Source: Thermohalobaculum sp039178805
GTDB taxonomy: Bacteria > Pseudomonadota > Alphaproteobacteria > Rhodobacterales > Rhodobacteraceae
Length of the DNA: 19,907 nt
Assembly (NCBI GenBank): GCA_039178805.1
Contig: JBCDFC010000075.1
Span: 1 to 19,907 of the forward strand
Direction of reading: 5' to 3'
This document shows, piece by piece, positions 14,091 through 19,907 of the stretch (the first letter of the stretch is position 1; every line of letters begins with the position of its first letter). The notes below the pieces were generated by a model. It ran no database searches. It was not told the origin of the DNA and worked only from the letters and a program-made list of their open reading frames with translations. The translations under genes and the position numbers were made by a program.

Positions 14091-15290
14091 ATGCAGGTTG
14101 CAGCCGTCATCGTCGCCGCTGGCCGCGGCTTGCGCCTCGGCGGGCCGATGCCGAAACAATACCGCGAAATTGCAGGTCAAATGGTCCTGCGCCGCACGCT
14201 CGAAGGCGCCCTGACCTGCCCTGCGATCGGCCGTGTGGTGACCGCCATCACGTCCGACTGCAGGCATCTCTACGATGCGGCGATCGTTGGGCTATCGGAC
14301 GAACGTCTCGCCGATCCGATCATCGGCGGGGCCGAGCGTGCCGATACCGTCAGGCTTGCACTCGAAAGTTTGGAAGGGTCCGCGCCCCAGATCGTGCTCG
14401 TCCATGACGCAGCGCGGCCCTTCGCGGCGACGACCCTCTGGCAGACCCTGATCGAAGCGACCGCCGATGGCGCGGGCGCCATCGCGGCTGAACCGGTCGT
14501 CGATGCGCTCTGGGCCGAAGGAGACGGCGAAGCCGCTGGCATGTGCGACGCACCTAGGCCACGCGCCGGTCTCTGGCGGGCGCAAACCCCGCAGGCCTTC
14601 CCGTTCGCCCCGCTACTGGCCGCACACCGGGCGGAGGTGACAGGGACCGGACCGAAGGCGCTCGACGATGCCGAGGTTTTTCGCCGAGCGGGCGGGGATG
14701 TGAAGCTCGTGCCTGGTGAGCCCGATAATTTCAAGATCACGACGGCAGCCGATCTCGAACGGGCCGAAAGGTTCGCTCAGTCGCTCACGTCGAAGGAGGG
14801 CGCCATGGATGTCCGCACCGGCCATGGTTTCGATGTGCACCGCTTCGGGCCAGGCGATCACGTCATGCTCTGCGGCGTCCGCGTGCCCCACTCAAACGGC
14901 CTGATCGGGCATTCCGATGCCGATGTCGGGCTCCATGCCTTGGCGGATGCGCTCTATGGCGCGCTTGCCGAGGGCGATATCGGCACCCATTTTCCGCCCT
15001 CTGATCCGCAGTGGAAGGGGGCGGAAAGCCATGTCTTCCTCACCCACGCGGGAGAGCGGGTGCGCGCGCGAGATGGGCGTATCACCAGTCTCGACGTCAC
15101 GCTCCTCTGCGAGCGTCCGCGCATTGGGCCGCACGCCCAAGCGATGCGTGAGGAGATCGGCCGCATTCTCGATCTCGGAACGGACCGGATCGGCCTCAAG
15201 GCGACAACGATGGAGCGCATGGGGTTCATCGGACGGGAGGAAGGCATGGGCTGCATCGCTACGGCGACCGTCGTGATGGGGGGCGCATGA
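14091..15290 (+). CDS. ispDF: Bifunctional IspDF (MEP cytidylyltransferase / MECDP synthase)
   Basis: A 399-residue fusion catalysing two non-consecutive steps of the MEP isoprenoid pathway. The IspD part (about 1-230) has the nucleotide-binding loop AAGRGLRLGGPMPKQY (9-24), VHDAARP (104-110), AQTPQAF (164-170) and K215 in NFKITT. The IspF part (about 239-399) has GHGFDVHRF (244-252), the metal and substrate motif HSDADVGLHALADALYGA (274-291), GDIGTHFPPSD (295-305) and C-terminal ATTMERMGFIGREEGMGCIA. Both active sites look complete. The ORF is open upstream to 13989, but the IspD strand begins at the ATG at 14091, with GGGGAG 12 nt upstream. The fusion is common in alphaproteobacteria. A strong internal ribosome binding site precedes the IspF half. 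The stop overlaps pgpA by 4 nt. Confidence 0.96.
   Translation: MQVAAVIVAAGRGLRLGGPMPKQYREIAGQMVLRRTLEGALTCPAIGRVVTAITSDCRHLYDAAIVGLSDERLADPIIGGAERADTVRLALESLEGSAPQIVLVHDAARPFAATTLWQTLIEATADGAGAIAAEPVVDALWAEGDGEAAGMCDAPRPRAGLWRAQTPQAFPFAPLLAAHRAEVTGTGPKALDDAEVFRRAGGDVKLVPGEPDNFKITTAADLERAERFAQSLTSKEGAMDVRTGHGFDVHRFGPGDHVMLCGVRVPHSNGLIGHSDADVGLHALADALYGALAEGDIGTHFPPSDPQWKGAESHVFLTHAGERVRARDGRITSLDVTLLCERPRIGPHAQAMREEIGRILDLGTDRIGLKATTMERMGFIGREEGMGCIATATVVMGGA
14793..14807 (+). promoter_or_regulatory. Internal Shine-Dalgarno and ATG at the start of the IspF domain
   Basis: AAGGAGG at 14793-14799 is followed after 5 nt by an in-frame ATG at 14805, inside ispDF. Initiation here would give a 161-residue protein starting MDVRTGHGFDVHRF, exactly where stand-alone IspF proteins start. 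It is the best Shine-Dalgarno in the window, better than that of the full ispDF gene. It may be a working internal start or a relic of separate ispD and ispF genes. Confidence 0.6.
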
Positions 15291-15784
15291 CCGCCGAAGG
15301 GATCGCCACGTGCTGGGGTATCGGTCGGCTGAGCCCGGCGCAGGGCACCGTGGCCAGCGTCGCCGCGATCCCGCTCGCTTGGGCGCTTCACGCACTCGGC
15401 GGTGCCTGGCTGCTGATCCCGGCAACGCTCGCGCTCACGGCCCTCGGCTACATCGCCGTCGATCGTGCCCTGGCCGCACGTGCCGCACCGGACACCGACC
15501 CAAAGGAATTCGTCATCGACGAAGTCGTGGGCATGCTGATCGCGCTCTGGCCCATGTCTATCGCCCTCACGCTCAGCGGCGCGGGCGCGGAGGTCCTGCC
15601 CTGGCCCGGCGTGTTGTTCACCCTCGCGCTCTTCCGCTTCTTCGATATCGTGAAGCCTTGGCCGATCCGCCATGCTGAGGCAGCGCCAGGCGCGCTCGGC
15701 GTGATGCTCGACGACCTCCTGGCCGGAGTCTTCGCCGCCATCCTCGCAGCCCTTGCCGCCGGAGCCGCCCATGGATGGTTCTGA
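15287..15784 (+). CDS. pgpA: Phosphatidylglycerophosphatase A
   Basis: A 165-residue inner-membrane enzyme that removes the phosphate from phosphatidylglycerophosphate to make phosphatidylglycerol. The start region WGIGRLSPAQGTVASVAAIPLAW (10-32) matches the family's glycine/proline motif (G-x-G-x2-P-x-A-P-GT-type). Acidic catalytic motifs follow: KEFVIDEVVGMLIAL (73-87) and FRFFDIVKPWPIRHAE (116-131), then MLDDLLAGVFAAI. Four hydrophobic segments are visible. Length fits (E. coli PgpA is 172). The ATG lies in an ATGA overlap with the ispDF stop, and the 3' end overlaps pncC by 14 nt, so the genes are translationally coupled. Confidence 0.94.
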   Translation: MTAEGIATCWGIGRLSPAQGTVASVAAIPLAWALHALGGAWLLIPATLALTALGYIAVDRALAARAAPDTDPKEFVIDEVVGMLIALWPMSIALTLSGAGAEVLPWPGVLFTLALFRFFDIVKPWPIRHAEAAPGALGVMLDDLLAGVFAAILAALAAGAAHGWF

Positions 15785-16271
15785 CCGTCTCGCCACCCTG
15801 GCCGAAGCCTTGCTCGCGGTTTGCGGCAAGAAGCGCTTGATGATCTCGACCGCGGAAAGCTGCACTGGCGGCCTGATCACGGCGGTGCTGACCGATATCG
15901 CCGGCGCCTCCACGGTCGTCGAACGCGGCTTCGTTACCTATTCGAACGAGGCAAAGACCGAGATGCTCGGCGTTCCCGCCGCCCTCATCGCTCAGCACGG
16001 CGCCGTCTCGGAACCCGTGGCCCGCGCGATGGCCAAGGGCGCCCTCACGCGCAGCCGCGCCGATCTCGTCGTCTCGGTGACCGGCATCGCAGGCCCGGGC
16101 GGCGGCAGCCCCGCGAAACCCGAAGGTCTCGTGCATTTCGCCTGGGGCTCGAGCGTCGGCGATTTCGCCCATGAGCGCGTCGAGTTTGGCGCCATCGGTC
16201 GGGGTGCTGTGCGCGCCGCCACGGTCGAGCATGCACTCGATCGGCTCCTCGAACTGGCGAAAACGCAATGA
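15771..16271 (+). CDS. pncC: Nicotinamide-nucleotide amidase, CinA C-terminal domain protein
   Basis: A 166-residue single-domain CinA/PncC protein, converting nicotinamide mononucleotide to nicotinate mononucleotide for NAD recycling. The motif STAESCTGGLI gives S30 (the equivalent of E. coli S31), VTYSNEAK gives Y57 and K62, and SVTGIAGPGGGSPAKPEGLVH (102-122) is the glycine-rich signature. The N-terminal competence-type domain of long CinA proteins is absent, as in E. coli YgaD/PncC. A TTG at 15753 is in frame, but GGAG sits 6 nt before the ATG at 15771, so I use the latter. It overlaps pgpA by 14 nt and the next gene by 4 nt (ATGA). Confidence 0.94.
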   Translation: MDGSDRLATLAEALLAVCGKKRLMISTAESCTGGLITAVLTDIAGASTVVERGFVTYSNEAKTEMLGVPAALIAQHGAVSEPVARAMAKGALTRSRADLVVSVTGIAGPGGGSPAKPEGLVHFAWGSSVGDFAHERVEFGAIGRGAVRAATVEHALDRLLELAKTQ

Positions 16272-16924
16272 ACGCCAGACGCACGAAGACGCCGGCGGCC
16301 GCCGCCGGCACCGCGACTGCTGGCAGGGCAGAGAAGAAGACGGCTGCCGCGAGTCTGCCTGAGGACGACCTCGATGCGATGATCGAGGCCGCATGGGCCC
16401 GGCTCGTTCGCGGTGCGGCCGACAAACGCGCCGCCTTCAACATCTGTCAGGTTGCGAGCATCGGTGCGCAGGGTTGGCCCGAACAGCGCAGCGTCGTCCT
16501 GCGCCGCGCCGATCCGGCCGAGCGCCGGATCTTCTTCCACACCGACCGGCGCAGCACGAAAGCGGCGGAGATCGAGGCCGATGGCCGCGTCTCCCTCCAC
16601 TTCTGGGATCCACGCGCCCGCCTACAGCTTCGTCTCTGGGGCCAGGCCCGTCTTTTGACCGAAGATCCGCTGGCCGATGAGGAGTGGAGCCGGCTCACGA
16701 GCCATGGCCGGCAGATCTACCGCACGCCCCTCCCCCCCGGCCGCACGATCCGCACGGCGGAGGAAGGCGATGGTGCGGTCGAGGAGATCGGTCGCGCCGT
16801 CTTCGCCGCGGTCCCGGTCAACGTCATGCGCCTCGAATGGCTGCACCTCCGCAGCGCCGGCCACCGCCGCGCCCGCTTCGAACCCGCCGCCGAGGGCTGG
16901 CAGGGCCGCTGGCTCGCGCCCTAG
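16268..16924 (+). CDS. Pyridoxamine 5'-phosphate oxidase-like flavin-binding protein
   Basis: A 218-residue protein of the split-barrel PNPOx-like fold. An Ala/Lys/Thr-rich disordered N-terminus (1-30) precedes a helix (DDLDAMIEAAWARLVRGA). The FMN-binding core includes QRSVVLRRADPAERRIFFHTDRRS (73-96, the R-x-V-x-LR pattern and TD-R-S phosphate loop), KAAEIEADGRVSLHFWDPRARLQLRLWGQA and the C-terminal VPVNVMRLEWLHL plus HRRARFEP. The arrangement resembles the general pyridoxamine phosphate oxidase family rather than canonical PdxH, whose strict C-terminal substrate-binding RLSP-type motif I do not see. Substrate is therefore open. The start is fixed by the ATGA overlap with pncC. It ends the ispDF operon and is convergent with the ratA-like gene, 66 nt away. 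Confidence 0.85.
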   Translation: MNARRTKTPAAAAGTATAGRAEKKTAAASLPEDDLDAMIEAAWARLVRGAADKRAAFNICQVASIGAQGWPEQRSVVLRRADPAERRIFFHTDRRSTKAAEIEADGRVSLHFWDPRARLQLRLWGQARLLTEDPLADEEWSRLTSHGRQIYRTPLPPGRTIRTAEEGDGAVEEIGRAVFAAVPVNVMRLEWLHLRSAGHRRARFEPAAEGWQGRWLAP

Positions 16925-16949
16925 CGCGACCGCCGAAAGGTGCATCGCC

Positions 16950-16972
16950 AAGCGCACGGCAAAGCGCACGGC
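16950..16972. repeat. Tandem 11-nt repeat between convergent genes
   Basis: AAGCGCACGGC occurs at 16950-16960 and 16962-16972 (period 12). It lies in the 66-nt space between the convergent PNPOx-like and ratA-like genes. A weak CACC/GGTG stem (16978-16990) follows. No strong bidirectional terminator is visible here. Confidence 0.6.
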
Positions 16973-16990
16973 CGCCGCACCAACCCGGTG

Positions 16991-17473
16991 TTAGTGAGGA
17001 GCGGCCCAGGAGGCGTCTTCGGGGGCGCCGTAGATCTCGGCGGCGCGGGTCTCGAAGGCGCGGACGATCCGCTGCATCGCCTCGTTGAACACGACGCCGA
17101 TGACCGCCTGCAGAGTCCGGCTCTTGAACTCGAAGTCCACATAGAAATCCACGTCGCATCGCTCGTCATTGCGATCGGTGAATTCCCAATGATTGTTCAG
17201 ATAGCGAAACGGCCCATCCAGATACTCGACATCGATGACGCGGTTCGCGCGATCAAGCGTGACCCGGCTCCCGAACTTCTCCCGAAAGACCTTGAAGGAG
17301 ACGACGAGATCCGCATCCACCTGCTCCCGCCCGTCGTCGAGCGTCACGCGCTTGCGCACGCGACAGGCCGAGCACCAGGGTAGAAACTTCGGATAGGCCT
17401 CGACGCCCGCCACGAGATCGAAGAGCTGATCCGCAGAGTACGGCAGCACCCTCTTCTCGGCATGAGTCGGCAT
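16991..17473 (-). CDS. RatA/COQ10-like START-domain protein
   Basis: A 160-residue single-domain protein of the polyketide cyclase/START superfamily, the COQ10/RatA branch. It begins MPTHAEKRVLPYSADQLFDLV and carries the family hallmark VEAYPKFLPWCSACRV (about 24-39), followed by alternating strands and the long C-terminal helix VVFNEAMQRIVRAFETRAAEIYG. Homologues bind ubiquinone-like lipids and support respiration (COQ10); E. coli RatA was also reported to act on ribosome assembly. Which applies here cannot be told. The ORF is open to 17521, but GGGAGG lies 4-5 nt before the ATG at 17473, which also suits the domain start. It lies 164 nt after lipA on the same strand and has its own candidate promoter. 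Confidence 0.9.
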   Translation of the reverse strand: MPTHAEKRVLPYSADQLFDLVAGVEAYPKFLPWCSACRVRKRVTLDDGREQVDADLVVSFKVFREKFGSRVTLDRANRVIDVEYLDGPFRYLNNHWEFTDRNDERCDVDFYVDFEFKSRTLQAVIGVVFNEAMQRIVRAFETRAAEIYGAPEDASWAAPH

Positions 17474-17497
17474 CGCGCCCTCCCGCAACGTTCCGCG

Positions 17498-17530
17498 CAT
17501 ATACACGCCAAAATCGGTCAATCAACCGAT
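17498..17530 (-). promoter_or_regulatory. Candidate ratA promoter with overlapping palindrome
   Basis: On the minus strand TTGATT (17525-17520) and TATATG (17503-17498) are 16 nt apart, four of six matches each to -35 and -10. Initiation near 17491 would give an 18-nt leader containing the Shine-Dalgarno. The -35 is overlapped by a palindrome, ATCGGT (17513-17518) and ACCGAT (17525-17530) around a 6-nt centre. This is where a repressor operator would sit; the regulator is unknown. Confidence 0.4.
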
Positions 17531-17597
17531 ACCAAGAAGCCGATGCGACGCTGATGCCGGAGGGTTTCAGGTCGTCTTTGGGACTGCGAGCCGGGCC

Positions 17598-17620
17598 ATC
17601 GCGACCTTCTCAGTCGCGAT
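17598..17620 (-). terminator. 8-bp hairpin downstream of lipA
   Basis: ATCGCGAC (17598-17605) and GTCGCGAT (17613-17620) are exact reverse complements around a 7-nt loop, 17 nt after the lipA stop codon. Position and stability suit an end-of-transcript or mRNA-protecting hairpin, but no T-run follows on the minus strand, so intrinsic termination is doubtful. Confidence 0.4.
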
Positions 17621-17637
17621 TCTGCCGCTCGAGACGA

Positions 17638-18630
17638 TCAAGCGCGCCGTGCCTGTCGGGCTGCTCGAAGTTGCGCGAAGTCCTCGCCCGCGTGATAGCT
17701 CGACCGCGTCAGCGGCGTTGCCGAGACCATCAGGAAGCCCTTTGCATAGGCCGCCTTCTCATAGCTTTCGAAGGTTTCGGGCGTCACATATTCTGCAACG
17801 GCATGATGTTTGGGTGTCGGTTGCAGATACTGCCCGATCGTCAGGAAATCGATGCCGGCCGCGCGCATGTCGTCCATGACTTGCAGCACTTCAACGCGCC
17901 GTTCTCCCAGCCCCACCATCATTCCAGATTTTGTGAAGGACTGCGGATCAAGCTCCTTCACCCGCTGCAAGAGACGCAAGGAGTGGAAGTACCGCGCACC
18001 GGGACGCACCACCGTGTAGAGCGACGGCACGGTTTCCAAGTTATGATTGAAGACGTCCGGTTTCGCCTCGACCACGATCTCCAGCGCCTCTGGCTCACAG
18101 CGCAGGAAATCGGGCGTCAGGACTTCGATCGTCGTGTCGGGGCATCGCCGCCGCACGGCGCGGATCGTCTGGGCAATATGCTCAGCACCGCCGTCGGTCA
18201 GGTCGTCCCGATCAACGGATGTGATGACCACGTGGTTCAACGACAACTTCGACACGGCATCCGCCACGCGAACCGGTTCGAAGAGATCGAGCGCATCGGG
18301 CCGACCGGTCGCAACATTGCAGAACGTGCAGCCCCGCGTGCAGATCTCGCCCATGATCATCATCGTGGCGTGCCCTTGGGCCCAGCACTCCCCGACATTC
18401 GGACAACCCGCCTCCTCGCAAACGGTGACGAGCTTATGCTCGCGCATGATATCGCGCGTCTGTTTATAGCCCTCGCTCGTCGGCGCCTTTACGCGGATCC
18501 ATGGCGGCTTGGACGGGCTCGCATTGTCCTTGCGATGCGCCTTCTCCGGATGCCGGGCCGAGCGGTCCTTGAGGTCGCGACCCGAGTTTCGAGGCGCTGC
18601 GGTCTGCTCACGATTGTCGTTGGCGCTCAT
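17638..18630 (-). CDS. lipA: Lipoyl synthase LipA
   Basis: A 330-residue radical SAM enzyme that inserts two sulfurs into protein-bound octanoyl groups. It carries the auxiliary-cluster motif CEEAGCPNVGEC (C-x4-C-x5-C), the radical SAM motif CTRGCTFC (C-x3-C-x2-C) and the C-terminal RSSYHAGEDF with the serine that ligates the auxiliary cluster. The frame is open to 18762, but GGAGA lies 6 nt before the ATG at 18630, and the residues before MSANDNREQ look non-coding. A Lys/Arg-rich linker precedes the KPPWIRVKAP segment typical of the family. Its neighbour downstream is the ratA-like gene. lipB is not in the window. Confidence 0.97.
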   Translation of the reverse strand: MSANDNREQTAAPRNSGRDLKDRSARHPEKAHRKDNASPSKPPWIRVKAPTSEGYKQTRDIMREHKLVTVCEEAGCPNVGECWAQGHATMMIMGEICTRGCTFCNVATGRPDALDLFEPVRVADAVSKLSLNHVVITSVDRDDLTDGGAEHIAQTIRAVRRRCPDTTIEVLTPDFLRCEPEALEIVVEAKPDVFNHNLETVPSLYTVVRPGARYFHSLRLLQRVKELDPQSFTKSGMMVGLGERRVEVLQVMDDMRAAGIDFLTIGQYLQPTPKHHAVAEYVTPETFESYEKAAYAKGFLMVSATPLTRSSYHAGEDFAQLRAARQARRA

Positions 18631-18651
18631 GCTCGTCTCCTGCCCCGCACG

Positions 18652-18657
18652 ACTATA
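18652..18657 (-). promoter_or_regulatory. Candidate lipA -10 element
   Basis: TATAGT on the minus strand (18657-18652) matches five of six bases of the -10 consensus. Initiation near 18645 would give a leader of about 15 nt that just includes the GGAGA site. The -35 is poor (TGCACG at 17-nt spacing). The plus strand reads TATAAT at 18654-18659 but has no -35 partner. Confidence 0.35.
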
Positions 18658-18770
18658 ATCAGGTCTATCGGGTTCGTGCACCCTGCGTTCGACGGCCGCA
18701 GTTCTTTCGTCGCGAGAGACTTTTCCGCCTGTCGGAGTGCGCGTCCACGCAGTTGCCACCATCTTGCGTG

Positions 18771-18796
18771 CAACGGTGGCTGATCAACCACCGTTG
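18771..18796 (+). promoter_or_regulatory. 9-bp perfect dyad upstream of the 91-residue gene
   Basis: CAACGGTGG (18771-18779) and CCACCGTTG (18788-18796) are exact reverse complements around an 8-nt centre that itself contains TGATCA. The dyad is 55 nt before the start at 18851, in the divergent gap with lipA. A second pairing, GCCACC (18755-18760) with GGTGGC (18775-18780), would exclude it. It could be an operator or a leader hairpin. The rest of 18631-18850 shows no further gene. Confidence 0.5.
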
Positions 18797-18850
18797 TCAT
18801 CGAGCAATGCCGCGACCGGTCCGCGGCGAGCCAACTGGGAGAGCCCTGCA

Positions 18851-19126
18851 ATGAACATGACCCCGGGATCCGAGCAGTTCCTTCGCGCCGAACAGGAATC
18901 TCGCACAGATACCAGCAACGATTGGATCGCCGCGGGGCATCGCGCCGCCGAGGAGCACAATCGGCGCCGCACTTGGCTGCCGACCCAGTATGGCGAAGTC
19001 GACCGTGAGATCGCGTCCTCCTTGAAGGCCAACTTCAAGACCCTGCCCGGGCAGACGCTGATCGGCACCAATCTAATCGCGATATGGGGTTTCCTGACGG
19101 TGGTCTCGATCCTCGTCTTCGCTTGA
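18851..19126 (+). CDS. Small C-terminally anchored membrane protein, unknown function
   Basis: A 91-residue protein starting MNMTPGSEQFLRAEQE. The first 65 residues are hydrophilic and mixed in charge (IAAGHRAAEEHNRRRTWLPTQYGEVDREIASSLKANF). The C-terminus is one hydrophobic helix, TLIGTNLIAIWGFLTVVSILVFA, ending at the last residue. This suggests a tail-anchored inner-membrane protein with the bulk in the cytoplasm. The frame is open to 18737, but GGGAGAG at 18837-18843 gives good spacing to the ATG at 18851. I do not recognise the family. It is divergent from lipA and upstream of trmFO in the same direction. A strong dyad lies in its leader. Confidence 0.75.
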   Translation: MNMTPGSEQFLRAEQESRTDTSNDWIAAGHRAAEEHNRRRTWLPTQYGEVDREIASSLKANFKTLPGQTLIGTNLIAIWGFLTVVSILVFA

Positions 19127-19230
19127 TCCGCGCGCCCGCTCGGCGGGCAGGAAAGATCAAACGATGGATGCGGGGCGATGTTGAGGCGTTCCTCCAACTG
19201 CCCCGCTTCCATGAACTGATTGCCAGGTAG
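19123..19230 (+). CDS. Possible 35-residue microprotein overlapping the preceding stop
   Basis: A short frame starts with TTG in a TTGA overlap with the stop of the 91-residue gene and ends with TAG at 19228-19230. It encodes 35 residues, basic at the front (RAPARRAGKIKRW) and amphipathic at the end (MRGDVEAFLQLPRFHELIAR). Third positions favour G/C. An alternative ATG at 19168 would give only the last 20 residues. The overlap suggests coupling by termination-reinitiation. There is no recognised family, and random open frames of this length are common in GC-rich DNA, so confidence is low. The hairpin GCCCGC/GCGGGC (19134-19148) lies inside it. Confidence 0.3.
   Translation: MIRAPARRAGKIKRWMRGDVEAFLQLPRFHELIAR
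19134..19148 (+). terminator. 6-bp GC hairpin after the 91-residue gene
   Basis: GCCCGC (19134-19139) and GCGGGC (19143-19148) pair around a 3-nt loop, 8 nt after the stop of the 91-residue gene. It is followed by AGGAAAG rather than a T-run, so if it acts it is more likely a pause or mRNA-end structure than an intrinsic terminator. Confidence 0.3.
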
Positions 19231-19254
19231 CAAGCGGTCCTCTATCCGGCGCCG

Positions 19255-19907
19255 ATGGAACCTGTTCACATCATCGGCGGCGGGATGGCGGGCTGCGAAG
19301 CAGCATGGGCTGCTGCATGGCTCGGCGTGCGGGTCGTCCTGCATGAGATGCGCCCGACCGTCTCGACCTTTGCGCATCAGACGGACGGGTTGGCTGAACT
19401 CGTCTGCTCGAACTCCTTCCGTTCCGACGATCACGAGCACAACGCCGTCGGTCTCCTGCATGAGGAGATGCGCCGCGCAGGCTCAATCATGATGGCAGCG
19501 GCGCGCCATGCCGAAGTGCCGGCAGGAGGTGCTCTCGCCGTAGATCGGGAGGTATTCTCGGCCGAAGTGTCACGCAGGATCGAAGCGCATCCTCTCATCA
19601 CGATCGAACGCGGTGAAGTTGCCGGCCTCCCGCCGACCGATTGGTCGAGTGTCATCGTCGCGACGGGCCCACTTACCTCACCCAGTCTGGCCGAGGCTAT
19701 CCGAGCGGTCACGGGCGAAGACAGCCTCGCCTTCTTCGATGCCATCGCCCCCATCGTCCATGCCGACAGTGTCGATATGTCGAAGGCCTGGTTTCAGTCA
19801 CGCTATGACAAGGGGGAGACCGAGGACGAGCGCACCGCCTATCTGAACTGCCCGATGGACAAGGCTCAGTACGAGGCGTTCATCGATGCGCTCCTCGCCG
19901 CGCCCAA
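19255..19907 (+). CDS. trmFO: Folate-dependent tRNA (uracil-54) methyltransferase TrmFO, 5' part
   Basis: The frame is open from the ATG at 19255 to the right edge, 217 codons, so the C-terminal part is outside the window (the family is about 440-470 residues). TrmFO uses FAD and methylenetetrahydrofolate to make 5-methyluridine at position 54 of tRNA. The FAD dinucleotide fold is visible as VHIIGGGMAGCEAAWAAAWLG (4-24), followed by the family signatures LHEMRP, ELVCSNSFRSDD and NAVGLLHEEMRRAGS, and later VIVATGPLTSPSLAE. A stop (TAG, 19228-19230) lies in frame nine codons upstream and no other start codon is in between, so the start is fixed. No good Shine-Dalgarno is visible. With DusB it is the second tRNA-modifying enzyme in the window. 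Confidence 0.95.
   Translation, partial: MEPVHIIGGGMAGCEAAWAAAWLGVRVVLHEMRPTVSTFAHQTDGLAELVCSNSFRSDDHEHNAVGLLHEEMRRAGSIMMAAARHAEVPAGGALAVDREVFSAEVSRRIEAHPLITIERGEVAGLPPTDWSSVIVATGPLTSPSLAEAIRAVTGEDSLAFFDAIAPIVHADSVDMSKAWFQSRYDKGETEDERTAYLNCPMDKAQYEAFIDALLAAP

Noticed and set aside
14954..15913. 319-codon minus-strand frame across ispF, pgpA and pncC
   Set aside because: It crosses three well-supported genes on the other strand, has low-complexity Arg/Asp/Ser composition and no ribosome binding site logic.
8036..16955. 17-nt exact match between 8036-8052 (inside ntrY) and 16939-16955 (intergenic)
   Set aside because: Longer than expected at random, but both copies are GC-rich, one is constrained by coding, and there are no flanking signs of a mobile or repeat family. 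Most likely coincidence.
17554..18783. 409-codon plus-strand frame
   Set aside because: It is antisense to lipA, whose iron-sulfur motifs are intact, and its translation shows no motif.

Overview
The window (about 62-65% GC by eye, strong G/C preference at third codon positions) looks like a chromosomal core region of an alphaproteobacterium. The order dusB(nifR3)-ntrB-ntrC-ntrY-ntrX-trkA-trkH-hfq-hflX, divergent from ispDF-pgpA-pncC and followed by ratA/lipA and trmFO, is the arrangement I associate with Rhodobacterales. That assignment is an inference from gene order and protein style, not from a marker gene. There is no rRNA, tRNA, CRISPR array, insertion sequence or phage gene that I can support.

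Layout. Positions 1-939 (minus) hold the 5' part of an unrecognised protein gene that runs off the left edge. From 13948 down to 1092 (minus) lies one long co-directional block: dusB, ntrB, ntrC, ntrY, ntrX, an uncharacterised 69-residue protein, trkA, trkH, hfq, hflX. It links tRNA dihydrouridylation, two nitrogen/redox-type two-component systems (NtrBC, NtrYX), K+ uptake (TrkAH) and RNA/ribosome regulators (Hfq, HflX). Divergent from it (14091-16924, plus) is a tightly overlapping set: ispDF (isoprenoid precursors), pgpA (phosphatidylglycerol synthesis), pncC (NMN deamidation) and a PNPOx-like flavoprotein. Convergent with that set are ratA-like (16991-17473) and lipA (17638-18630), both minus. 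The right end (plus) has a 91-residue single-pass membrane protein, a possible 35-residue microprotein overlapping its stop, and the 5' two-thirds or less of trmFO, cut by the window edge.

No wholly new multi-gene system is evident. The unexplained signals are small and mostly intercistronic or regulatory: hairpins abutting the GTG start codons of ntrY and hflX; a 15-bp perfect dyad whose loop carries a G-quadruplex motif upstream of trkA; a shared CtrA-box-like motif upstream of the two unknown minus-strand genes; a strong internal Shine-Dalgarno plus ATG that could release free IspF from the IspDF fusion; a palindrome overlapping the ratA promoter; a 26-nt dyad upstream of the small membrane protein; and the putative 35-residue ORF.

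Non-coding stretches are all under 300 bases. The longest are 6180-6444, 5748-5969 and 18631-18850, and each is described in the entries below. I see no classic GC-hairpin-plus-T-run terminator anywhere.
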